From contig CACABZ010000001.1 in assembly GCA_902530885.1 (NCBI GenBank), positions 41,847 to 105,846 on the forward strand: a stretch of 64,000 bases of DNA, written 5' to 3'. Position 1 is the stretch's first letter. Each line of letters starts with the position of its first letter. The DNA comes from an uncultured Pelagibacteraceae bacterium. Lineage in GTDB: Bacteria > Pseudomonadota > Alphaproteobacteria > Pelagibacterales > Pelagibacteraceae. Under the pieces are notes generated by a model, which saw only the letters and a list, made by a program, of their open reading frames with translations, made no database searches and was not told the origin of the DNA. This document shows, piece by piece, positions 40,421-50,352 of this stretch. The position numbers were made by a program, and so were the translations under genes.

Positions 40421-41370
40421 TAATCTTTATCTAATTTTTTTCTTTTATTTTTTGATCTTGAGCTAGAACTCTTATTGTTTCTTTCTCCTCGCATATAGCC
40501 AAAAGCTGCAAGAGGCGCTAACAATATCCACCAAAATTTTGCGAGTAACGGCAAAAATTTAGCAAAAAAACCTGTTTTAGCTATAACTTTTGCGCCTAGT
40601 GATCCAGCAACTAAACTACCTACGCCTACGGCTGCAATTTTATCTCCGGATTTATAATCTGTATGTTTATAACCATCAGAAAAAATTACACCATTTACAA
40701 AATCTTTAGAATATTCAGCTTCCTCTCTAAAATTAATATTTTTATTATTTAGTGTTATAATGTAAGTGGTTTCAATGTAACCTTTTTTACCAAGGATAAA
40801 ATTTTTAGACTCTAAAGTTTTCTTGCCATCATTCCAGAATACCTTGTATGAATAACTTACCGATCTGTTTTTTTGGTTCAATTCAGGATCGAATACCCAC
40901 TCAAAATCCGTAGCATAATTGAGATTATTTTCTTTATAATATGATTCATTTGATTTGGCAATTTGCTTAAGATCATTTAATAAGTCTTTTGATTTAACAT
41001 TTTTCCAATCATCTAATTTTACGTAACCATTTTCGACATAATAAGCATAAATTGAATAATTTTCTCCTTGCAGAAAAAAAATAGTATCGGAGGTTACACC
41101 TTCACCAAATTTCCACCAATAAAATTGATTAATTTCTTCATACCCTTTTAAATAATACTCATTATCATAAACTTGAATTTTTGCGTTAGCTTTTGGAATT
41201 TCAGTACTGTGATTTTTGCTGTTAGTATAATTATACCAGGTAAGTGTTAGTAGTTTTTCTCTTAGTTCATCTTCATTTGTAATCTTTTTTTTTTCTAAAG
41301 CATGAAGGGTGGTTAAAAAAAGAAAAAGATAAATAATTAAAAATGAAAAAATTTTATATAGTTTTTTCAT
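40420..41370 (-). CDS. Secreted/membrane-anchored protein with DUF2167-like C-terminus
   Basis: Signal peptide; DKIAAVGVGSLVAGSLGAKVIAKTGFFAKFLPLLAKFWWILLAPLAAFGYM. Confidence 0.55.
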   Translation of the reverse strand: MKKLYKIFSFLIIYLFLFLTTLHALEKKKITNEDELREKLLTLTWYNYTNSKNHSTEIPKANAKIQVYDNEYYLKGYEEINQFYWWKFGEGVTSDTIFFLQGENYSIYAYYVENGYVKLDDWKNVKSKDLLNDLKQIAKSNESYYKENNLNYATDFEWVFDPELNQKNRSVSYSYKVFWNDGKKTLESKNFILGKKGYIETTYIITLNNKNINFREEAEYSKDFVNGVIFSDGYKHTDYKSGDKIAAVGVGSLVAGSLGAKVIAKTGFFAKFLPLLAKFWWILLAPLAAFGYMRGERNNKSSSSRSKNKRKKLDKD

Positions 41371-41380
41371 TAATCTTTAC

Positions 41381-41548
41381 TTATTTTTTATTGCCAATGT
41401 TTAATAATAAACCACCTAATAGTCCTATAGCAATAGGAGAATATCTTGAAATCTCAGGAGGTAAAAAAGGTGTAAGATTAATACCCATATAAGACAGACC
41501 GAAGTCTGCAATTGCAAACACTATTAAAATGATACCTATAATTTGCAT
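41381..41548 (-). CDS. Micro membrane protein (55 aa), related to 37292-37513; not in supplied ORF track
   Basis: Reverse-strand ATG at 41548: MQIIGIILIVFAIADFGLSYMGINLTPFLPPEISRYSPIAIGLLGGLLLNIGNKK*. Confidence 0.65.
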   Translation of the reverse strand: MQIIGIILIVFAIADFGLSYMGINLTPFLPPEISRYSPIAIGLLGGLLLNIGNKK

Positions 41549-41624
41549 AATTTATCTTAAAAAAATTGTTAAAGATTTTCAACGAATTTATTTTCTTTTA
41601 ATTCAGCTAATTCAAGTAGTAAGT

Positions 41625-42314
41625 CTATCTGAGGTTGTTATTTGAGTCACACTTTAAGCCCTCTTGCTCAAGAATTGTTTTTATCTTGTTATGTTTTAGC
41701 TCTCGATTGAAACCAGTAAGAACTACGTCATTCATAATCATACAAAACACAATACTATTTTTACTTGCTATATTTTTAAAGTCATCAATTGTATTAACAG
41801 GTGTAAATGTTCCAGCGTACCATGCAATTCTATCTCTCACAGAAAAATCAAATCCCTGGCCTCTTGAAATATAACCATTGATGCTTATGAAACCATCGTT
41901 AGTAACAAACTTGATTGATTGATTGCCACCCCACTCTTCATAAATATGACTAAAAGTATTTAATAAATATCTTGGAGTGAACCACGTTTTTTCATTTCCA
42001 CTAACACCAGTTCCTTTTGGCTGTATCGCAACTGTTAAATCTATATTTTCATTTCCCTCAAAAACTTTTTTAAACCATTTATAGCCACCGTATTGTATGA
42101 TTTCAGCATTATTATTATTATCAGAATATCTGTACATAAACATGACCGCGTCAAAATCTTCCTCAATTAAAATAGAGTAACTTACATCGGTATAAGTCTT
42201 ATTATTGTTGTTAGACTGGTTTGAGCTATCTGTACCTTTTTTCTTAGTTCTTTCAGCTGATAGCTGACTTATTGTTAAAAGAAAAAATATGATTAATAAT
42301 ATTATTTTTTTCAT
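41625..42314 (-). CDS. Secreted hypothetical protein
   Basis: 229 aa with signal peptide MKKIILLIIFFLLTISQLSA; no recognised domain. Confidence 0.6.
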   Translation of the reverse strand: MKKIILLIIFFLLTISQLSAERTKKKGTDSSNQSNNNNKTYTDVSYSILIEEDFDAVMFMYRYSDNNNNAEIIQYGGYKWFKKVFEGNENIDLTVAIQPKGTGVSGNEKTWFTPRYLLNTFSHIYEEWGGNQSIKFVTNDGFISINGYISRGQGFDFSVRDRIAWYAGTFTPVNTIDDFKNIASKNSIVFCMIMNDVVLTGFNRELKHNKIKTILEQEGLKCDSNNNLR

Positions 42315-42353
42315 TATAAATCATCTCAAATCTAAATATCATTTGCAACTAAT

Positions 42354-43484
42354 TTATAATTTATTATTTAGTATATCTGAAACTAAATCGGTTGGTAAGT
42401 TCTTTGTTCTAAAGCTTTCTAAAACTTTTTCAGTATTAGATATTTGTTTTTTTATTTTATTTTGATCTTCTAAAAAACTAGAAACCAATTTGTAAATTTC
42501 TTTAGGGTTACACTTTGATTGTAATAATTCAGGAATTATCATCTGTCCAGCAGCAATATTTAATATATTTGCATATTTTACTTTTACTAACATTTTTACA
42601 ATTAAAAAATTTATAAAATTCATCTTATAAATAATTATTGAAGGTATTTTTCTTTTGCTTATTTCAAGAGAAATGGTGCCAGACTTTGAAACGGCAAAAA
42701 TTGATTTTTTTAGTATGTGATCTTTAATTTTATCATCAGAAATAATTTCTGTATTATTAATTTGGCTTTTATTAATTATTTTTTCTAAATTAGATCTTTG
42801 GGCTTTTGTCGAATGAAAAACATATAAAAAATCTTCATACTTTCCATTCATGAGTTTAATAAACTCCAATAATATTGGAGTAAGTTTTTTTACTTCGCTA
42901 TCTCTACTTCCTGGAAAAACAGATATAATTGCTTTATTTTTTTGGATAACTTGATTAAGTTCAATCTTGTCTTCCTTGTTGTTTTCTAAAAGTGGATGAC
43001 CGACAAATTCACAACTTACATTTTCTTTTTCCCAATATTTTTTTTCAAATTTGAATAAAAGCAATATATGATCGATAAATTTTTTAATTTTCTTTACTCT
43101 TCCCTCTCTCCACACCCAAACCTGTGGGGCTACAAAATGTATTGTTTTTATATTAGGTGAATTATTTTTCACCTTTTCGGCAACTCTTAATGTGAAATCT
43201 GGGCTGTCTACTGAAAATAAAATATCTGGATTAAAATCTAATATTTTTTGAGCAGTTTCATTTATTTTTCTCTTAATATTAAATATATTTAATAATACTC
43301 GAGTAAAACCTAAGTACGTTACTTCGCTTAGATTTGAGATTGAATTAATTCCTAGAGATTTAAGCTCTTCTCCACCTAAACAAAGATAGTTGATACTTGG
43401 GTCCTTGATTTTCAGTTTCGAGATGACTTTAGCAGCTAATTTATCTCCTGAAGGTTCACCCGTTAAAATAAAGATTTTCCTCAT
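42354..43484 (-). CDS. lpxB: Lipid-A-disaccharide synthase
   Basis: IFILTGEPSGDKLAAKVI, FSVDSPDFTLRVAE, HFVAPQVWVWREGRV, VFPGSRDSEV. Confidence 0.95.
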   Translation of the reverse strand: MRKIFILTGEPSGDKLAAKVISKLKIKDPSINYLCLGGEELKSLGINSISNLSEVTYLGFTRVLLNIFNIKRKINETAQKILDFNPDILFSVDSPDFTLRVAEKVKNNSPNIKTIHFVAPQVWVWREGRVKKIKKFIDHILLLFKFEKKYWEKENVSCEFVGHPLLENNKEDKIELNQVIQKNKAIISVFPGSRDSEVKKLTPILLEFIKLMNGKYEDFLYVFHSTKAQRSNLEKIINKSQINNTEIISDDKIKDHILKKSIFAVSKSGTISLEISKRKIPSIIIYKMNFINFLIVKMLVKVKYANILNIAAGQMIIPELLQSKCNPKEIYKLVSSFLEDQNKIKKQISNTEKVLESFRTKNLPTDLVSDILNNKL

Positions 43485-44542
43485 TTAAACATTTTCCAAA
43501 TACTACCGTTATCAGAAATTAAATAAATTTCTCCTGTTTTTTTATGAATTTTAATATCTCTTATTCTTCCAATATTTCCCTTAAATATTATTTGTTCAAT
43601 AACAAAAGAATCTTTAAAACTAATTTTTCTTAATGACTGATCTTTTAATGCTGTAACAAGTGCGTCTCCGTTCCATTCTTTAAATTCTTCCCCTTTGTAA
43701 ATTGCGATCGCGCTTGCTGCTATAGATGGTACCCAATATTTTATAGCCTTTGTAAATCCTGGCTTCCACTTTGGACCAATTTTTGTTCCACTATAATTTG
43801 TTCCTCCCCAACCTAATATTTTCCAACCATAATTTTCACCATAGTTTGCTGTACCAAACCAATCACCTCCTTTCGCACCATGATTACTTAAATAAATTTT
43901 ATTATCAAATGGTGATAAAGCCATTCCTTGAGGATTTCTTACGCCTATCTGATATATTTCAGGTAACCAATCTTTTTTATCTTTAAACTTTGGATTATCT
44001 TTTGGAATAGAACCATCTAAATTTATTCTTATAATACTGCCAGGATGCTTTTGAGGATCTTGAGCAATCATACCTTCACCTCTCTCTCCAGCTGTTATAA
44101 AAAGTTTGTCTTTCTTAATAACTAATCGTGATCCAAAATGGTATCCAGAATTTATAGGGGGTTCAGCTCTAAAAATATTTTTAAAACTTATACTCTTATT
44201 ATTGAATAATCCTCTTGCAACAGAGGTGCTAGATTGCGAATTTCCTCTATTTTCAGAATATGAAACATAAACATATTCATCATGAAACAAAACATCTAAC
44301 AAACCACCTTGTCCATCTTCCAAAACAGATAAGTTATGCTTAATAACCGATTTTTTCTCATTTTCTAAATTTACGATCAAAAGATTTCCAGGTTTTTCTG
44401 TAATCAAAATATTATTTTCATCAACAAAAGATAAACTCCATGGTTTGTTCAACCCGTCGAATATTTTGATGAGTTTTATTTCTGAAGAATATGAGTAGGA
44501 AAAGGTAAAATATATAAAAAGTAATAAAAGCGTTTTTTTCAT
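43481..44542 (-). CDS. PQQ-dependent sugar dehydrogenase family (soluble aldose sugar dehydrogenase-like), signal peptide
   Basis: GLNKPWSLSFVDENNILITEKPGNL, GEGMIAQDPQKHPGSIIRIN, GVRNPQGMALSPFDNKIYLSNHGAKGGDWFG. Confidence 0.88.
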   Translation of the reverse strand: MKKTLLLLFIYFTFSYSYSSEIKLIKIFDGLNKPWSLSFVDENNILITEKPGNLLIVNLENEKKSVIKHNLSVLEDGQGGLLDVLFHDEYVYVSYSENRGNSQSSTSVARGLFNNKSISFKNIFRAEPPINSGYHFGSRLVIKKDKLFITAGERGEGMIAQDPQKHPGSIIRINLDGSIPKDNPKFKDKKDWLPEIYQIGVRNPQGMALSPFDNKIYLSNHGAKGGDWFGTANYGENYGWKILGWGGTNYSGTKIGPKWKPGFTKAIKYWVPSIAASAIAIYKGEEFKEWNGDALVTALKDQSLRKISFKDSFVIEQIIFKGNIGRIRDIKIHKKTGEIYLISDNGSIWKMFK

Positions 44543-45330
44543 TTTGATAAAATAAACATTTTATTTTTATTTGCGAAATTAATACATTTTATTCTCTCTA
44601 AAAAAATATTTTGCTTATTCTTTACAACAATGCCTTTGAGTCCTGCTAACTTACATTGCTTTAAAGTTTTTAGTCCAACGGTTGGTAAATCTATTCTTAA
44701 ATCTTGTTTTTTTTTTGGAAATTTCACTAATACACCATTATTTTTAAATTTTTTATTTTTTGATTTTTTTAACAACTTGTCAGTACCTCCACTTTTTTCT
44801 ATAGCTATTAATTTTTTATTTCTGACTACTGAGCCTTGGGTAAAATTGTATTTATTTAATTTATGCAAAGTCGAAATTGCTATATTTATATCAGATTTAT
44901 CTAATTTGTTTGGTTTAATTTTTGTATAGATGCCTTTTTTTAAAGTTAGTTCAGGATTAAATGTTAAAGAACTAATTGTTTTAATTTTTTCTTTTTTCAA
45001 AATATTGATTATTTCTTTTAAAATAGCTGCATCTCCTAACTTAGCACTTTTAATAATTCTAGGCATGTAATAAACTCCTTTAAAATCTAGTCGAAGTTTA
45101 GAAAATTTTGGTTTTTTGACTTTTCCTGCAAACAAAACTCTTTTACATTTATTCTCTTTTAAAATTTCAATAATTTTACCAAATTGCCCTAAAGAAACTG
45201 AAAAGGAGTTTTTATCTTTTTTGAAAGTTTTATTTTTAGTCAAATCAATAATTACATATTCTTTTTTATTCTTTAATTTTTTTAAAATTTGTTTTGGAAA
45301 ATCAGTCTCTCCAAATAGTAGGCCTATCAT
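44539..45330 (-). CDS. lpxI: UDP-2,3-diacylglucosamine diphosphatase LpxI (DUF1009); ATG at 45330 preferred
   Basis: MIGLLFGETDFPKQIL, VLFAGKVKKPKFSKLRLD, KLGDAAILKEII, DLPTVGLKTLKQCKLAGLKGIVV; between lpxA and lpxB. Confidence 0.88.
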   Translation of the reverse strand: MIGLLFGETDFPKQILKKLKNKKEYVIIDLTKNKTFKKDKNSFSVSLGQFGKIIEILKENKCKRVLFAGKVKKPKFSKLRLDFKGVYYMPRIIKSAKLGDAAILKEIINILKKEKIKTISSLTFNPELTLKKGIYTKIKPNKLDKSDINIAISTLHKLNKYNFTQGSVVRNKKLIAIEKSGGTDKLLKKSKNKKFKNNGVLVKFPKKKQDLRIDLPTVGLKTLKQCKLAGLKGIVVKNKQNIFLERIKCINFANKNKMFILSK

Positions 45331-45331
45331 T

Positions 45332-46168
45332 TTATTCTTTTGAAAATGGCGTGCATATAGATCTTTTTTTATCGTCTCCAATAAAATCTATCACATCTTT
45401 GACTAAAGGATTTTTTTTAAATAAACCGTTCATTTTTTTAATATTATCATTGAGATTTTTAGTAGCAAAAATCTCATGAAATGCTTTAGATAGCTCAAGC
45501 ACATTTTCTCTATGATATTTCATATCGGCTTGTCCTCCATGGTGTGTGCTATTAATTGTAGTTTTTAAAAATGCTCTTTTTAATCCAATTAAGTTGAGTC
45601 CTTTTAAATAATTTCTGTTTCCAATTGACAATCCGTAAGGAATCACATCATTTAAAACACCTGTCATACCACCAACCATTGCTAACTTTCCAATTCTTGT
45701 AAATTGCTGTACTGCAGAATTTCCACCTATTATAGCTTCATCTTCAACTATCACATGTCCGCCAAGCGGTACATTATTTGCAATAAGTACATTATTTCCA
45801 ACAACACAATCATGAGCAACATGTGATGAGATCATAAATAAACAACCGTCTCCAACTTTTGTTATGCCTCCACCATTTTCGGTTCCAAGATTAATAGTAA
45901 CATATTCTCTAATTGTATTATTTTTTCCAATAACTAGTTTGGTATCTTCTCCTTTGTATTTTAAATCTTGTGGCGATGTTCCAATGCTCGCAAATGGAAA
46001 AATTTTTGTACCTTTGCCTATTTTAGTATTTCCTTCAATGTGCACATTAGAGATTAATTCAACGTTTTGTTGAAGCTCCACATTTGGTCCTATGTAGCAA
46101 AAAGGACCGACTTTGACATTGTTTCCTATTTTTGCTTTTTTATCTATTACACTTGAACTATGTATCAT
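45332..46168 (-). CDS. lpxA: UDP-N-acetylglucosamine acyltransferase
   Basis: Hexapeptide repeats; IGTSPQDLKYKGEDTKLVIG, HVAHDCVVGNNVLIANNVPLGGHV. Confidence 0.95.
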   Translation of the reverse strand: MIHSSSVIDKKAKIGNNVKVGPFCYIGPNVELQQNVELISNVHIEGNTKIGKGTKIFPFASIGTSPQDLKYKGEDTKLVIGKNNTIREYVTINLGTENGGGITKVGDGCLFMISSHVAHDCVVGNNVLIANNVPLGGHVIVEDEAIIGGNSAVQQFTRIGKLAMVGGMTGVLNDVIPYGLSIGNRNYLKGLNLIGLKRAFLKTTINSTHHGGQADMKYHRENVLELSKAFHEIFATKNLNDNIKKMNGLFKKNPLVKDVIDFIGDDKKRSICTPFSKE

Positions 46169-46169
46169 T

Positions 46170-46625
46170 TTATTTCCTATCGACTATAGTAGCTGACCAT
46201 TCAGCATCTGCCATTCTTTTTCCATCAACTTTAGCTGTACCTTTATATTTCCAAACTCTTCCGTGAGATCTTATTGCCTCTATTTCTAAGTGAAGTTCAC
46301 AATCAGGGAAAACTGGGTTTCTAAATTTAGCTTTCTCTACACTCATTAAATAAACTAATTTATTATCATATTCTTTTGGATCAATCCCACATGCTGTCAA
46401 CGCCGCTGCCGCTTGACCAAAGGCTTCTACGATTAAAACTCCAGGCATTACTGGTTGACCTGGAAAATGTCCTTGAACATAAAATCCGTCTTTTTTTACA
46501 TTCATTATTGCAGTGGCAGATTTTAAATGAACAATTTTAGTAAGTTTATCTATAAGCAACATAGGGGCTCTATGAGGGAGTAACTGCTCAATTTCTTTTC
46601 TATCTATTGATTCTTTTTTAATCAT
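46170..46625 (-). CDS. fabZ: (3R)-hydroxyacyl-ACP dehydratase FabZ
   Basis: IEQLLPHRAPMLLIDK, GHFPGQPVMPGVLIVEAFGQAAA. Confidence 0.96.
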   Translation of the reverse strand: MIKKESIDRKEIEQLLPHRAPMLLIDKLTKIVHLKSATAIMNVKKDGFYVQGHFPGQPVMPGVLIVEAFGQAAAALTACGIDPKEYDNKLVYLMSVEKAKFRNPVFPDCELHLEIEAIRSHGRVWKYKGTAKVDGKRMADAEWSATIVDRK

Positions 46626-46626
46626 T

Positions 46627-47586
46627 TTATTTTTTTTTTAAAAATTCCTTTAGAGGTACTGCTGGGTAACCCATCACTATAGTATTATCAGGAATATCTT
46701 TTACTACACCACTGCCTCCACCAATTTTAACATTATTTCCAATCCTTAAGTGACCTGAAATTCCAGCCTGACCTCCTATTGAAACACTATTACCTAGCGT
46801 AGTGCTACCAGCAAATCCTACTTGACCAGCTATCATACAATTTTCTCCAATCTTAACATTATGCGCCATGTGAACTTGATTATCCAAGAAAGTATTTTTC
46901 CCTATTACAGTGTCGCCTATTGATCCTCTATCAATTGTACAAGAAGCTCCTATTTCAACATTATCCTGTAAAATCACTTTTCCAATATGTGGAATTCTAA
47001 AATTTTTTTCTTTCAGGGGGACAAATCCAAAACCTTTTAAACCAATTTTTGCTCCATCTTGAATGACAACACTATTTCCTATAAATGAATTCTTAATCAT
47101 AATCTGCGAACCTATCGTACAATTTTTACCTATATTAACATTTTGTTCTATTATTGTATTACTACCTATAAGCGATGATTTACCAATTTTAACATTTTTT
47201 CCAATTAAAACATTGTTACCAAATTTTACTCCAGGAAATTTGGATTTATTTGGTTTTTTTAATGAAATATCTGGATAATCTAAATCAGCAAAAGGATAAA
47301 ATTTTAAAGTTACTCTTGCTAATTCAAATAAGACGCTTTCAACACATATCACTTCACAAGACTTTGGTAGATATTTTTTAAGATTTTCTTTTGTAATACA
47401 ACAACTAGCTTTTGTACTTTCTGCTAAATCTTTATAGTTTAAGGAGTCAAAAAAAGTTAAGTCTAATTTTTCTGCTTTATTTAACGATTTAATATCTTTG
47501 ATGTTAGTTTTTGAATTTGAGTGTTTAGGAAATAGAACATTAAGTCTAAAAGGACCCTTGCTTTTAAAAAAAATGTTTTTAGACAT
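46627..47586 (-). CDS. lpxD: UDP-3-O-acylglucosamine N-acyltransferase
   Basis: Hexapeptide repeats; [43 protein letters not shown]. Confidence 0.95.
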   Translation of the reverse strand: MSKNIFFKSKGPFRLNVLFPKHSNSKTNIKDIKSLNKAEKLDLTFFDSLNYKDLAESTKASCCITKENLKKYLPKSCEVICVESVLFELARVTLKFYPFADLDYPDISLKKPNKSKFPGVKFGNNVLIGKNVKIGKSSLIGSNTIIEQNVNIGKNCTIGSQIMIKNSFIGNSVVIQDGAKIGLKGFGFVPLKEKNFRIPHIGKVILQDNVEIGASCTIDRGSIGDTVIGKNTFLDNQVHMAHNVKIGENCMIAGQVGFAGSTTLGNSVSIGGQAGISGHLRIGNNVKIGGGSGVVKDIPDNTIVMGYPAVPLKEFLKKK

Positions 47587-47590
47587 TAAT

Positions 47591-48118
47591 TTAATTTAAA
47601 TTAATTGATTTCAACTCTTTATTTAATATTTCTATTATCTGAGTGGTAAGTTCAAATTTTTTATTTCCCATTAAAATATTTTTTTTGTCTAAAACTACAG
47701 AAATTTTATTTTCTTCCATATACTCGCTCAATATTGGGTTTAATTTCTTAAATAATTCATCTTTAGCTTTTTTCCTTTTTGAAGCTATATTCTTTAACGA
47801 GGTTTCTCTCTCTTTGTTTAAATTAAAAACTTTTTTTCTTAATTCGTCAGCTTTTTTTTTGTATTCTTCTTTGCTTAGAACATTTTTTTGACTTATAATT
47901 TTATTTTCTTCATCTTTGATTTTTTTTGCTGTTTCTTTAAATTTCTTATTCGAACTTTTTAAAGAACTTTTTAAATAATCCTGTGCTTTTTTTCCCGCTT
48001 TGCTTTCATTCATTACTTTTGCAAAATCAATAAAGTAGATGTCATTTGCAAATGTGCTGCTAACAGAATAAGTAAAGACTATTATTGCAAATAACAATAT
48101 TTTGATAATATTTTTCAT
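47591..48118 (-). CDS. skp: OmpH/Skp family periplasmic chaperone (start at internal ATG MKNIIK)
   Basis: Signal peptide, [26 protein letters not shown], lysine-rich helices; downstream of bamA. Confidence 0.85.
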   Translation of the reverse strand: MKNIIKILLFAIIVFTYSVSSTFANDIYFIDFAKVMNESKAGKKAQDYLKSSLKSSNKKFKETAKKIKDEENKIISQKNVLSKEEYKKKADELRKKVFNLNKERETSLKNIASKRKKAKDELFKKLNPILSEYMEENKISVVLDKKNILMGNKKFELTTQIIEILNKELKSINLN

Positions 48119-48119
48119 A

Positions 48120-50348
48120 TTAAAAAGTTGTACCCAATCTAAAGTTAAAAGATTGATCAACATCTGTGCTTGCTTTTGTTATATTCTGAGAAAAAATGAA
48201 CGACAACGGTCCTGCAGGTGACAACCAACTCGTATTTATGCCTATTGTGGATCTTAATTCATTTGAGTCATCCAAAGCATCGCTATAGTCCACACCCCAA
48301 ACATTACCTGCATCTAAAAATAAGCCTATTTCAGCATTACTTTTTTCAGGAAAAAAGTTTGGTAAATTAGCCTCTAGATTCACAGAGTAAGCATAATTAC
48401 CACCAATAAAATCTTTACCGTCTTTTGGACCAATTTTTCCTGGTTCAAAACCTCTTAATTTTCTGCTGCTTAAATTTAATCTTTTACTGATTTTTACATC
48501 ATCATCATTTAAACCGTTTACCGCTGTAGCAGTAAACTTTAATGCAGCAATCAAATCTTCTGTTACTTCCTTATAATGATTAGAAGAAAAACTATTTTTT
48601 ATATAGACATCTTCAGCATACATAGGAAGCTCTTGATAAAAACTTGTTCTATAGCCAGATGTTGGCATGAATGTTCTATCTCTTTTGTCAGTAAATAAAG
48701 AATAATCAAACATTAAGTCTGAAGAACTACCTGATTGTTTTTTTAATAATGACGAAGCCGTTTCATCAGTTTCAAGATCGTCTATTGTAAGTTTTACGCC
48801 AGGAGCAAAATAAATATCTTTGAATTTTTCATAAGAGACTCCTATTCCTGCACCTAAAACGGAGTTTTCATATCCTGAGTCAGGTTTATCATTTTTAATA
48901 TTTTCTAAACTATATGTTAACTCTTTACCTGTGAAATTATAGTTAGTGTCTGTAAATGCTAATGATCCCCGAACAGATTCTGCGCTGACATCAGCGTTGG
49001 CTGAAATTCTTATACCTTTACCTAAGTAATTATTCTCTTTAACCGCAAAAGCAAAAGAGCCACCATTTGTTCCAATACCAGCACCTGCACTTATCTCACC
49101 AGTGGGCATCTCCTCAACTGAAATCTTAATACTTTTAGAGTTAGGATTGTCTCCCTTAATCACTTCCTCTTTAACAGAGGCAAATAATCTACGACTTTTC
49201 AAATTTGCAATTGATTTGTCAACTTTAACTTGACTAAAAGGATCTCCTTCATCCAATAGAAGTTCACTTCTAATTACAGACTCGTTTGTAACAGAATTTC
49301 CAATTATTTGAATACTATCAACTGTAATTTTTTGACCTTCAAAGACATTAATCTTAATTGCTATAGTGTCGCCTTCAATTATCTCATTTACATTATGCTC
49401 TACAAACTGCAGATCAGCATTTGTTATGATTAAATCTAACTCGTCTAATAATTTTTTTACCAGAAAAGGTGAATAATAATTACCAACCACTTTATTGTAG
49501 ATTTTATTTAAAGGTAAAAATAATTCTTTATCCAAAACAGTGTCTACCTCAGTTTGAATTTTACTAATTTTGTATCTTGTGCCTGCATTTATGTTATAAG
49601 TAATTTCAGCCTGGAAATTTTCTTTTAACTCAACTATTTCAGATAATACTTTAACATCATAATAACCTATTGATTTGTAATAATTGGTAAGAAGTCTTTT
49701 GTCTAATTCAATATTTTTGGAATTTACTCTTGTATTTTTTGTTAAAACTTTCCAAAATTTATCTTCTTGAGATGTAATAACATCTCTTAACCGTCTATCT
49801 CTTATTTTTCTATCACCTTTAAAGTTTATTTTAGAGATTTTTGTTAATTCTCCTTTATCTAAATTAAAATAAACATTTACTCTTTTTTTTGGAAAGGTTT
49901 CTATTTTAGATTTTACTTTTAAAAAGTTAAATCCAAGACTTGAATATAATTTTTTTATTTTCTTTTCATCTTCAGCTATGAACGATTTTATAAAAGGTCC
50001 ATTTTTTTTTGATTTAATATTTTCTTTGATGGCATCTTTAAACTTTGAAGCCTTTTCACCTGTTATAATGATTTCGTTTATTGTTGGATACTCGTTTAAT
50101 CTTATTATCAAAGTCTGACCTTTGATCTCAACCTTAACGTCTTCAAAAAAATTTGTAGAATATAAATCTTTTAATATTTGATTTATTTTAAATTCATCGA
50201 CATTATCGTTTTCTTTTATATCACCGTACACTTTGATTGTTTCGTTGCTTATTCGCTCATTACCTTGAATTACAATTTTATTTATAATTTCAGCGGCTAA
50301 ATTTGAGCTGTAAAAAAGTATCGATAAAATAAAGAATATTTTTTTCAT
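48120..50348 (-). CDS. bamA: Outer membrane protein assembly factor BamA (start at MKKIFF; track ORF begins at 50402)
   Basis: POTRA repeats, GNERISNETIKVYGDI, C-terminal barrel ending in F. Confidence 0.95.
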   Translation of the reverse strand: MKKIFFILSILFYSSNLAAEIINKIVIQGNERISNETIKVYGDIKENDNVDEFKINQILKDLYSTNFFEDVKVEIKGQTLIIRLNEYPTINEIIITGEKASKFKDAIKENIKSKKNGPFIKSFIAEDEKKIKKLYSSLGFNFLKVKSKIETFPKKRVNVYFNLDKGELTKISKINFKGDRKIRDRRLRDVITSQEDKFWKVLTKNTRVNSKNIELDKRLLTNYYKSIGYYDVKVLSEIVELKENFQAEITYNINAGTRYKISKIQTEVDTVLDKELFLPLNKIYNKVVGNYYSPFLVKKLLDELDLIITNADLQFVEHNVNEIIEGDTIAIKINVFEGQKITVDSIQIIGNSVTNESVIRSELLLDEGDPFSQVKVDKSIANLKSRRLFASVKEEVIKGDNPNSKSIKISVEEMPTGEISAGAGIGTNGGSFAFAVKENNYLGKGIRISANADVSAESVRGSLAFTDTNYNFTGKELTYSLENIKNDKPDSGYENSVLGAGIGVSYEKFKDIYFAPGVKLTIDDLETDETASSLLKKQSGSSSDLMFDYSLFTDKRDRTFMPTSGYRTSFYQELPMYAEDVYIKNSFSSNHYKEVTEDLIAALKFTATAVNGLNDDDVKISKRLNLSSRKLRGFEPGKIGPKDGKDFIGGNYAYSVNLEANLPNFFPEKSNAEIGLFLDAGNVWGVDYSDALDDSNELRSTIGINTSWLSPAGPLSFIFSQNITKASTDVDQSFNFRLGTTF

Positions 50349-50352
50349 CAGT

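Noticed and set aside
29938-42353. Flanking direct repeats (attachment sites) for the island
   Set aside because: Only a short AT-rich match (actaattt) at both borders, expected by chance; no integrase present.
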